This document shows positions 1-5,603 of a DNA stretch of 6,256 bases, piece by piece. A program made the position numbers and the translations under genes. The notes under the pieces are model-generated. The model did not search any database. It had not been told where the DNA came from and saw only the letters and a list, made by a program, of their open reading frames with translations. Within the stretch, counting starts at the first letter, position 1; each line of letters opens with the position of its first letter. The stretch is from Clostridia bacterium (GTDB taxonomy: Bacteria > Bacillota_A > Clostridia > Oscillospirales > CAG-272), in contig JAGBZZ010000212.1 in assembly GCA_017652965.1 (NCBI GenBank), positions 1 through 6,256 on the forward strand, in the 5' to 3' direction.

Positions 1-1037
1 GGGGCGAGCATCACCACATCCGCGATGCGGAAGAGCTTGCGGATTCCATCGTTCCGATGCTCGATATGGGCGCATCGTTCAACTTCTACATGTTCCACGG
101 CAGCACGAACTTCGGCTTCACCAACGGTGCCAACCACGGCGACAGATGGGATGGCTACGCCCCCACCGTCACAAGCTACGATTACTGCGCCCCGCTTTCC
201 GAGGCGGGGGATATGACACCCACCTTCTTTGCCGTGCGTGAGGAGCTTGCCCGCTTTACGGGGGTCATGCCGCCGCTTGACGTATCCGACAGCAAAAAGG
301 CCGCCTACGGGAAGCTGGAGCTTACCGAGAGCGCCTGCCTCTTTGACGTCCTCTCGCGGATCGGCTATAAAAAAAGCGCCTCCTTCCCCCTGACAATGGA
401 GGAGATGGAGCAGGCCTTCGGCTATATCCTGTACTCCACCGAGATCCGCGGGGATCTTCATCCGTACGAGCTGAACCTCGGAGAAATGCACGACCGCGCC
501 TACATCTTTGTGGACGGCAGCCTCGCCGGTATCTGCGATCGCCTTGGCACCACGTGCAGCGTGAAGGTCGGCTCGACCCCCGAAGCTCCCCGCCGCCTGG
601 ATATCCTTGTAGAGAACATGGGGCGGATCAATTACGGCCCGAAGACCTTTGACCGCAAGGGCATCCTTGAGGGCGTACGCCTCGGCCAGGCCTACCACTT
701 CGGCTGGGAGACGACCTCGCTTCCGATGGATGACCTCAGCGCCATCCCCTTCGGAAGGGTCACGCCCTTTGACGGCCGCCCCGCCTTCTACCGCGGCACG
801 CTTTGTATTGAGGGCGAGGTTGCCGATACCTTCCTCTCCCCCATAGGCTTCCATAAGGGCTTTATCACCGTCAACGGCTTTAACATCGGCAGATACTGGA
901 ACGACAAAGGGCCGCAGAAGACGCTTTACGTCCCTGCCCCGCTCCTCCGCAAGGGTGACAACGAGATCGTCATCTTTGAGACCGACGGGGTCGATAGCCC
1001 CACCGTCGAATTTCTCGATGCCCCCATCCTCGGGTAA
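1..1037 (+). CDS. GH35 beta-galactosidase, C-terminal part (5' end outside window)
   Basis: The reading frame is open from the left edge (first full codon at base 3) and gives 344 residues ending in TAA. GH35 enzymes remove terminal beta-linked galactose from oligosaccharides. The family is shown by FYMFHGSTNFGF (residues 28-39 of the visible part; family norm FYMFHGGTNFGF), TSYDYCAPLSEAG (57-69), LVENMGRINYG (202-212) and the C-terminal beta-sandwich signature NGFNIGRYWN followed by GPQKTLYVPAPLL (about 291-315). The visible part opens with GEHHHIRDAEELA, which in relatives lies about a dozen residues after the nucleophile Glu in the SEFWTGWFDHWG-type motif. Both catalytic glutamates are therefore outside the window. 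The Cys in YDYCAPL replaces an Asp usual in the family. It is followed after 30 bases by a second GH35 gene on the same strand, so co-transcription is likely. Family assignment is firm; the true substrate is unknown. Confidence 0.93.
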   Translation, partial: GEHHHIRDAEELADSIVPMLDMGASFNFYMFHGSTNFGFTNGANHGDRWDGYAPTVTSYDYCAPLSEAGDMTPTFFAVREELARFTGVMPPLDVSDSKKAAYGKLELTESACLFDVLSRIGYKKSASFPLTMEEMEQAFGYILYSTEIRGDLHPYELNLGEMHDRAYIFVDGSLAGICDRLGTTCSVKVGSTPEAPRRLDILVENMGRINYGPKTFDRKGILEGVRLGQAYHFGWETTSLPMDDLSAIPFGRVTPFDGRPAFYRGTLCIEGEVADTFLSPIGFHKGFITVNGFNIGRYWNDKGPQKTLYVPAPLLRKGDNEIVIFETDGVDSPTVEFLDAPILG

Positions 1038-1052
1038 GGCGCATACCACCGC

Positions 1053-1060
1053 AAAAGGAG
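1053..1060 (+). promoter_or_regulatory. Ribosome binding site of second GH35 gene
   Basis: AAAAGGAG lies 7 bases before the ATG at 1068. It supports that ATG as the start and hence a very short N-terminus before the GH35 barrel. No promoter is evident in the 30-base gap, in keeping with read-through from the upstream GH35 gene. Confidence 0.85.
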
Positions 1061-1067
1061 ATACGCT

Positions 1068-2777
1068 ATGAGCTTTCTGGCAGGAGATATCCACTATTTT
1101 CGCATCTATCCCGGCGGGCTTCGCCGCCGCCTCACCTATATGAAGGCCTTCGGCATCACGGTTTTGCAGACCTACGTGCCCTGGAGCCTGCACGAGCCCG
1201 AAAAGGGGCAATTCTGCTTTGACGGGCTTTGCGACCTTGAGGGCTTTCTGAAGCTGGCGCAGGAGATGGGCTTTAAGGTGATGCTGCGCCCCTCGCCCTA
1301 CATCTGCTCGGAATGCGATTTCGGCGGTCTTCCCTACTGGCTCTTGAAGGAGAAAATGAGCGTCCGCTCACATGACCCGCGCTATATGAAGCACGTTGCC
1401 GACTATTATAAGGTGCTTTGCCCGGTGTTTGTGCCCTATCTTGAAAGCCACGGCGGCCCGATCATCGCCACCTGTATTGAAAACGAATACGGCAGCTACG
1501 GAAACGATAGCGAATACCTTGCCGCACTGATAGACCTTTTGCGGCAGAACGGTGTGGACGGAAAGCTATACACGACCGACGGCAGATTCCCCTCGCATAT
1601 GGTGTACGGGCATATCCCGGGCATATGGGCAGGGGTCAACTATCGCGTGGAAAGCAGGATCGCCCTGGATGCCCTGCGCGAAAAGCGCCCGAACGACCCC
1701 GCCCTGATCGGTGAGTATTGGTCGGGCCGCGCCATCCATAAGGGCGAGCCGTACGCCCCCCGCAACGTCGCCGAGGTGGCAGAGGGCTTCCGTGAAGCAC
1801 TTGAGAACGGCGGCCTTATGACCTTTTATATGTTCGCGGGCGGCACCAACTTCGGATTTTTCAGCGGTGCCCTCTTTGGCAACACCTTTGGCACTGCGCC
1901 AGCGCCGCCGAAGTACATCCCCCACACCACCACCTACGAGGAGGACGCCCTCCTTTCCGAGCAGGGGCTTCCCACCGAGAAGTATTTTGCCTGCAGGAAG
2001 GTGTACTTTGACTTTTTGGGACAGCCGGAGCCCCCGATGCCCTGTGTCGCATACGAGACACAGACCCCAAAGATCAGGATCACCGAGGCGGCCCCGCTTT
2101 GGGATCAGGTGGACTATGCAAAGGCGGTCGACAGTATCGAGCCCATGACGATGGAGGAGCTGGGGCAGGGGTACGGGTACCTCCTTTACCGCACCGAGAT
2201 CATCGGCTGTGGCGAAGGGCAGGAGCTGTGCATCCCCGGGCTTCACGATCGGGCGGACGTCTACCTGGACCGCAGGTATATCGGCACCCTGATGTGCGAC
2301 CGCCCCGAGAGGGTAAGGATCAACCTTCCCTACGGCCAAAGGGCAACGCTTGAGCTTCTCGTGGAAAACATGGGGCGCATCTACTACGGCGCGCACCTCA
2401 CCGACCGCAAGGGTATTGACGGCGGCGTGATGCTGGGTAGCATCCACGGCGTGCGCCTCTTCGGCTGGAAGAACCTCCCCCTTGATATTTCGTTTGACAC
2501 CCACGGCTTTGTGCCGTGCGAAGGGCCTGCTGTCCTTCGTGGGCACTTTGCGGCGACCCCCGGCAAGGACACCTTCTTAGATATGCGCGGGATGAAGAAG
2601 GGATACGTGCGCATCAACGGCTTCAATCTCGGCAGATATTGGAATGCGGGTCCCCAGTACACCCTGTACGTACCGGGTGAGCTTTTGCGGGAGGAGAATA
2701 CCGTCGAGATCTTTGAGCAGTACGGCGCCGAGGCTCCCTTTACCCTCCCCACGCTGACCGATTCCATCCTGCAGTAA
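1068..2777 (+). CDS. GH35 beta-galactosidase family protein, complete, divergent
   Basis: A 569-residue protein, close to the usual size of bacterial GH35 enzymes. The N-terminal TIM barrel begins at once with AGDIHYFRIYP (5-15), then TYVPWSLHEPEKGQF (35-49), RPSPYICSECDFGGLPYWL (74-92), the acid/base motif IENEYGSYG (E140 inferred from the family) and the nucleophile motif IGEYWSG (E216). The C-terminal beta-sandwich part carries LLVENMGRIYYG (430-441) and NGFNLGRYWN (517-526) followed by GPQYTLYVPGELL. There is no signal peptide or anchor, so a cytoplasmic enzyme acting on imported oligosaccharides is inferred. Several positions around the sugar pocket depart from the family: CSEC for CAEW, MFAGGTNFG for MFHGGTNFG, and no WFDxWG after the nucleophile (residues 219-231 read SGRAIHKGEPYAP). 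Specificity may thus differ from simple beta-galactosidase. It ends just before a strong terminator and is probably the last gene of its operon. Confidence 0.93.
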   Translation: MSFLAGDIHYFRIYPGGLRRRLTYMKAFGITVLQTYVPWSLHEPEKGQFCFDGLCDLEGFLKLAQEMGFKVMLRPSPYICSECDFGGLPYWLLKEKMSVRSHDPRYMKHVADYYKVLCPVFVPYLESHGGPIIATCIENEYGSYGNDSEYLAALIDLLRQNGVDGKLYTTDGRFPSHMVYGHIPGIWAGVNYRVESRIALDALREKRPNDPALIGEYWSGRAIHKGEPYAPRNVAEVAEGFREALENGGLMTFYMFAGGTNFGFFSGALFGNTFGTAPAPPKYIPHTTTYEEDALLSEQGLPTEKYFACRKVYFDFLGQPEPPMPCVAYETQTPKIRITEAAPLWDQVDYAKAVDSIEPMTMEELGQGYGYLLYRTEIIGCGEGQELCIPGLHDRADVYLDRRYIGTLMCDRPERVRINLPYGQRATLELLVENMGRIYYGAHLTDRKGIDGGVMLGSIHGVRLFGWKNLPLDISFDTHGFVPCEGPAVLRGHFAATPGKDTFLDMRGMKKGYVRINGFNLGRYWNAGPQYTLYVPGELLREENTVEIFEQYGAEAPFTLPTLTDSILQ

Positions 2778-2803
2778 GACGATCCCCTCTCCCGGGGGAA
2801 ATA

Positions 2804-2840
2804 AAAAAGGATAGCGAGCCCTGTGCTCGCTATCCTTTTT
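2804..2840. terminator. Bidirectional intrinsic terminator
   Basis: A perfect inverted repeat has 16-base arms (2804-2819 and 2825-2840) and a 5-base loop, CCTGT. Its core is GGATAGCGAGC paired with GCTCGCTATCC. The outer arm is an A run on the left and a T run on the right, so each strand has a hairpin followed by U residues. It lies between the ends of the GH35 gene (plus) and the DUF1295 gene (minus) and can stop transcription from both. A smaller possible hairpin (TCCCC/GGGGA, 2783-2799) precedes it. Confidence 0.95.
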
Positions 2841-2854
2841 CTGTAACCGGCCGC

Positions 2855-3658
2855 TTACGCGACAAGGAACTTATATTTTACCACACTGTAAAGGGGGATC
2901 AGGGGCAGAAGGATCGGCACGCGCTTGACGTAAGCCTGATACTCCGGATCCTCGCCGTAGTTCTTATTCTGGCGAAGCTCAAGACGGCGAGCCCCCGAAA
3001 ACATGACAAAGATGATGCCCGCATAGCCAAGCGCCGCCAGGATCCACTGACCGGCCGAGGAAAGCGAGCCGATACCGCTGAGCAGTACCCCCGTCCAGAA
3101 GATCATCTCGCCGAGATAGTTCGGGCAACGGACGATGCGGTAAAGCCCGGTATCCACAAAGCGGTGGGGATTCTTCTTTTTGGCGGCGTTCTTCTGGATG
3201 TCGGCCGCCGTCTCCAGCACAAGGCCGAGAAGCATAACACCGGCACCGACGTAGGCCATCACGTTATCGGCCGTGCCGTTGGCCATACGGTAAAATACCG
3301 GAAGCACCTGCAGGGCATACAGGAGGGCACAGGTGATCCAGATGGCGCACTTTACACCAAAGGGCACGTGCTTGCCCACCTTGATCTCGCCCGTCATATG
3401 CTTCTGATAGGAGGCACTTTTCATCTCGCGGATGGCAAGATAGCCCGAAAGACGAAGCCCGTAGACGAAGAAAAGCGCGGCAAGGATCACGGTGCCAAGC
3501 GTCAGGGCACCTCGATACAGGATCAGCATGGCAACCCCCGCGGCGGAAATGGAAAATCCATAGCCAAGCGAGATGAACCATACGTACTTTTTGAAGCCGA
3601 TCGAGCTGACAAGCAGCGCGACACCGAGAATGATCAAAAGCTCAAGCGAAAAGGTCAT
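2855..3658 (-). CDS. DUF1295 family integral membrane protein (steroid 5-alpha-reductase C-terminal / ICMT-like fold)
   Basis: A 267-residue hydrophobic protein with about seven likely membrane segments, near residues 4-22, 26-48, 51-70, 102-123, 132-152, 184-200 and 204-222. The family signature in the second half is clear: ETAADIQK (149-156), then GLYRIVRCPNYLGE (171-184), and the closing YGEDPEYQAYVKRVPILLP (234-252). DUF1295 proteins resemble the C-terminal domain of steroid 5-alpha-reductases and isoprenylcysteine methyltransferases, whose conserved region binds NADPH or S-adenosylmethionine. The substrate of bacterial members is mostly unknown, so only a membrane-embedded reductase- or methyltransferase-like role can be suggested. 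The usual RHPNY motif reads RCPNY here (C178). The start is supported by AAAAAAGGAG 7 bases upstream. It has its own promoter and ends against the shared terminator, so it is probably a single-gene unit, though read-through from the DUF4037 gene upstream is possible. Confidence 0.87.
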   Translation of the reverse strand: MTFSLELLIILGVALLVSSIGFKKYVWFISLGYGFSISAAGVAMLILYRGALTLGTVILAALFFVYGLRLSGYLAIREMKSASYQKHMTGEIKVGKHVPFGVKCAIWITCALLYALQVLPVFYRMANGTADNVMAYVGAGVMLLGLVLETAADIQKNAAKKKNPHRFVDTGLYRIVRCPNYLGEMIFWTGVLLSGIGSLSSAGQWILAALGYAGIIFVMFSGARRLELRQNKNYGEDPEYQAYVKRVPILLPLIPLYSVVKYKFLVA

Positions 3659-3689
3659 AAGAGATCTCCTTTTTTATAATACTTCTCGG

Positions 3690-3718
3690 ATTATAGCAAA
3701 GAAAGCGAGAAAAAGCAA
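3690..3718 (-). promoter_or_regulatory. Sigma-A type promoter for the DUF1295 gene
   Basis: On the minus strand, TTGCTT (3718-3713) and a perfect TATAAT (3695-3690) are separated by 17 bases. Transcription would start near 3683, giving a leader of about 25 bases that contains the ribosome binding site AAAAAAGGAG (3675-3666), 7 bases before the ATG. The spacer is T-rich. There is no clear hairpin terminator between the end of the DUF4037 gene at 3742 and this promoter, only T runs. Confidence 0.8.
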
Positions 3719-3741
3719 GCAAAAAAGGAAAAAAGATCTGC

Positions 3742-4683
3742 CTACACGCCGTAAAGGATCGAAAGATTGCGAAGCGAGACGTCACGGATGCGGCTGTTGA
3801 CGGCATAGGCATGCCCCTCGAGGGCTTCGCCCGCAAAATCGCTGACGCCCCCCTCACAGAGACAGACCGCCACACGGGCGGCGATCTCCTCGCACATCCT
3901 TTGCTTTTTTTGCCCCTCCTCTGCCGTATTGCCGCTGGAGATAAGATACGCAAGATCTGCCGTGAGGTCACCGAGGATGGGCAGATCCCGCGCCGCGCGG
4001 AAGCACCACTTGTAATAGGGGGCGTAGGTGGCGTTCAGAAGGAATATCACCGCAAGGATGCTTTTTGAAAACTCAATGACCGAAAGCTGGGCGGCGGCGG
4101 TATCCCCCCGCAAAAGGCAACGCGGATAGTTATACTGCCCCGCCTGCCCTGCAAGAAGCACGTGCCCCGCAAGCCGCTTGAGGCGGACGTCCTCGGGGAG
4201 ATAGGAAAGGCGGCGGCGGGCGGCCGTCAAAAGGCCGGGGCCGTCGTAAAAGACCTTGCCGTTTGTAACCTCGAGAAGCGCCTGCTCGGGCAGGGCGAGC
4301 CACTCGGAAAGCGAAAGCTCACCCGTCGGGCTACCCGTCCGCGCACCGAGAAACTCCGAAAGACGGATGACCCCGTGGCGGTTGCCGCCAACCGGGGAAA
4401 GCGGGGCGCGGCGATAACCGTGAAATTCCGAGGGGAGCGCCGCATACGCCCGCTCAAGGCGGAAGGCGGTGCGCGAGTCTATGACCTCCTCGTCGGGCAA
4501 AAAGAGGCAAAACCCGGGCTCAAAATCATGGTCGGTCGAGATCTTATCGTCATAGCCGAGGCATTCCGAGCCGCTCCCCAAAAGCCCCGCCGCCAAATGC
4601 GGCAAAAGCGCCGGAAATTCGGCACGCAGCATCGGAAGGCCGTGCTCGTGAAAGTAGGCCTCTGCCAGCTCAAGTCCCTTCAT
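3742..4683 (-). CDS. DUF4037 domain protein, predicted nucleotidyltransferase-like
   Basis: A 313-residue soluble protein. Residues 36-53 hold the pattern GSGSECLGYDDKISTDHD, in which GS is followed after 13 residues by D51-H52-D53. This fits the Gly-Ser...Asp-x-Asp signature of polymerase-beta-type nucleotidyltransferases, where the two Asp bind metal and nucleotide. Other regions that I recall as typical of DUF4037 are LEVTNGKVFYDGPG (137-150), LSYLPEDVRLKRLAGH (159-174), GQYNYPRCLLRGD (182-194), and FLLNATYAPYYKW (214-226) within a helical second half. Substrate and biological role are unknown. The start at 4683 was chosen because AAGGAGG lies 4 bases upstream. The frame stays open to a further ATG at 4863, but that stretch lies wholly inside the TPR gene and reads as low-quality sequence. 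The gene overlaps the upstream TPR gene by 14 bases, so the two are almost certainly co-transcribed and translationally coupled. Confidence 0.85.
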   Translation of the reverse strand: MKGLELAEAYFHEHGLPMLRAEFPALLPHLAAGLLGSGSECLGYDDKISTDHDFEPGFCLFLPDEEVIDSRTAFRLERAYAALPSEFHGYRRAPLSPVGGNRHGVIRLSEFLGARTGSPTGELSLSEWLALPEQALLEVTNGKVFYDGPGLLTAARRRLSYLPEDVRLKRLAGHVLLAGQAGQYNYPRCLLRGDTAAAQLSVIEFSKSILAVIFLLNATYAPYYKWCFRAARDLPILGDLTADLAYLISSGNTAEEGQKKQRMCEEIAARVAVCLCEGGVSDFAGEALEGHAYAVNSRIRDVSLRNLSILYGV

Positions 4684-5422
4684 AGATCCTCCTTGCCCGC
4701 CCTTCAAGGTCGGCGGCGTAAGCAAACTGCCCGTAATAGCTGTAGACAGAGGCGCACTTTTCGCACACGAAGGCGTAATAGCCATCCCTCTCGGTATGCG
4801 CATCGAGAAGCGCCCGTGCCGAGGCAAGATAGCCCCGTACGGTCTCGTCGGCCAAAAGGGCACCGTGCTCGGCCTCGGCGGCCTCGGCCATATTCAGATA
4901 GGTGATGGCCACCTCCAGCTCGCCGCGCGCCACTCTCTCCATCACCGCGATCGCGCGGCGGTAAAGCGCGGCCGCCTCGGAAAATCGGCCAAGGTCGACA
5001 AGCGCCAGCGCCATATTGTTGTAAAGCCCGCCAAGGCGGGAGTCCTCCTCCGAAAGCGCACGCTCATAGACGGTACGTGCCCTCTCGAAAAGCGAAAGCG
5101 CCCGCGCGGGGAGAAGGAATGCCTTGAAGACGGTGGCGCAATTGAGGAGCGTGGTCGCCCCGCCAACGTTGTCTGTGAGCCCAAGGGCATCTATGCGCAA
5201 AAGCGTCTCCTCGGCGGCGGCCAGTGCCTCCTCCTGCCTTGAAAGCTTACGCAAAAGCCCAAGGCGCTCGTTTCGGACAAGCAGCTCTGTGCGGGTGTCC
5301 TTTGTTGCCATAGCCTCGGCAAGCCAATAGTCGAGATGCCTCTCGGCGGCGGCAAAGTCCTTTCTGTCCAGGTATTCGTCAAGCCGACCGAGGATCCGAT
5401 CGGCCGAGATGCAGTCACCCAT
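4670..5422 (-). CDS. Tetratricopeptide-repeat (TPR) protein
   Basis: A 250-residue, alpha-helical, Ala/Leu/Arg-rich protein without signal peptide or membrane segment, so cytoplasmic. TPR-type helix pairs are visible, best at residues 129-163: LGGLYNNMALALVDLGRFSEAAALYRRAIAV fits the TPR consensus (N-x-A/L...LG-x-x-x-E-A...Y-x-x-A). Flanking units lie at about 47-80 (LRKLSRQEEALAAAEETLL), 90-122 (LLNCATVFKAFLLPARALSLFERARTVYERA), 170-205 and 216-248 (CASVYSYYGQFAYAADLEGRARRIYE). Such repeats form a superhelical scaffold that binds other proteins or peptides. The ATG at 5422 has only a modest ribosome site (GAGG about 10 bases upstream), but no better start is near and an extended -10 promoter lies just before it. 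The 14-base overlap with the DUF4037 gene suggests the products work together, perhaps as partner or regulator of the nucleotidyltransferase-like protein; this is inference. Confidence 0.87.
   Translation of the reverse strand: MGDCISADRILGRLDEYLDRKDFAAAERHLDYWLAEAMATKDTRTELLVRNERLGLLRKLSRQEEALAAAEETLLRIDALGLTDNVGGATTLLNCATVFKAFLLPARALSLFERARTVYERALSEEDSRLGGLYNNMALALVDLGRFSEAAALYRRAIAVMERVARGELEVAITYLNMAEAAEAEHGALLADETVRGYLASARALLDAHTERDGYYAFVCEKCASVYSYYGQFAYAADLEGRARRIYEGT
4688..4694 (-). promoter_or_regulatory. Ribosome binding site that decides the DUF4037 start
   Basis: On the minus strand AAGGAGG sits 4 bases before the ATG at 4683, inside the 3' end of the TPR gene. It favours this start over the in-frame ATG 180 bases upstream and points to coupled translation as ribosomes finish the TPR gene at 4670. 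Confidence 0.8.
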
Positions 5423-5451
5423 TTCGGCGCCCCCTCTCTTCTTTTTTCTCT

Positions 5452-5460
5452 ATTATACCA
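5452..5460 (-). promoter_or_regulatory. Extended -10 promoter for the TPR-DUF4037 operon
   Basis: On the minus strand TGGTATAAT (5460-5452) is a perfect -10 hexamer with the extended TGn element. No good -35 hexamer is found 16-18 bases upstream, which is tolerated by extended -10 promoters. A start near 5445 gives a leader of about 22 bases before the ATG at 5422. Confidence 0.7.
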
Positions 5461-5481
5461 CAAGCCGACCGAAAGCGCGAT

Positions 5482-5499
5482 GCTTTTTTCAAAAAAAGC
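5482..5499. repeat. 18-base A/T palindrome in the divergent promoter region
   Basis: GCTTTTTTCAAAAAAAGC is a perfect inverted repeat with 8-base arms around a central CA. It lies about 22 bases upstream of the -10 of the TPR promoter, over the area of its missing -35, and about 36 bases upstream of the -35 of the rhaB promoter. It could be an operator for a dimeric regulator or simply a bent A-tract. No regulator gene is in the window to pair with it. Confidence 0.5.
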
Positions 5500-5500
5500 G

Positions 5501-5519
5501 GGCGGCATCAGGCCGCATC
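5501..5519 (+). repeat. Tandem 9-base direct repeat upstream of rhaB promoter
   Basis: GGCGGCATC (5501-5509) and GGCCGCATC (5511-5519) differ at one base and are 10 bases apart, one helical turn, ending 15 bases before the rhaB -35. The position and spacing suit an activator-binding site. The same bases also form a small GCGGC/GCCGC hairpin (5502-5516), so the signal is ambiguous. Confidence 0.4.
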
Positions 5520-5534
5520 TCACCAAAAAAGGGC

Positions 5535-5563
5535 TTGCCTTTTCCCGCGCGGTGGTGTATAAT
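5535..5563 (+). promoter_or_regulatory. Sigma-A type promoter for rhaB
   Basis: TTGCCT (5535-5540), a 17-base spacer and a perfect TATAAT (5558-5563). Initiation near 5570 gives a leader of about 34 bases containing the ribosome binding site. It shows that rhaB starts its own transcript, separate from the GH35 genes. Confidence 0.82.
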
Positions 5564-5589
5564 AAGGGAGTAAGAAAAAATACGATCCG

Positions 5590-5597
5590 AAAAGGAG
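5590..5597 (+). promoter_or_regulatory. Ribosome binding site of rhaB
   Basis: AAAAGGAG lies 6 bases before the ATG at 5604 and is the same element as used by the second GH35 gene. It fixes the rhaB start. Confidence 0.88.
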
Positions 5598-5603
5598 AGT
5601 CTT

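Noticed and set aside
1038..1067. Possible separate promoter for the second GH35 gene
   Set aside because: The gap is only 30 bases and holds a ribosome site but no -10/-35 pair, so read-through from the upstream gene is simpler.
1566..2546. 326-codon open frame on the minus strand opposite the second GH35 gene
   Set aside because: It lies wholly within a clearly conserved GH35 gene, has no ribosome binding site of note and no recognisable domain. Long antisense frames are expected from the GC-rich codon use.
3164..3679. 171-codon plus-strand open frame opposite the DUF1295 gene
   Set aside because: It is rich in charged residues with no domain, and is antisense to a membrane protein with clear family motifs and its own promoter and ribosome site.
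3659..3741. Possible terminator after the DUF4037 gene
   Set aside because: There are T runs on the minus strand but no convincing GC-rich hairpin ahead of them; they fit better as the spacer and upstream part of the DUF1295 promoter.
4684..4863. N-terminal extension of the DUF4037 protein from the ATG at 4863
   Set aside because: The added 60 residues show no family similarity, lie inside the TPR gene in another frame, and the ATG at 4683 has an AAGGAGG site directly before it.
4162..4905. 247-codon plus-strand open frame across the DUF4037/TPR junction
   Set aside because: It is rich in Arg, Lys and Pro, as typical of a shadow frame, and runs opposite two better-supported overlapping genes.
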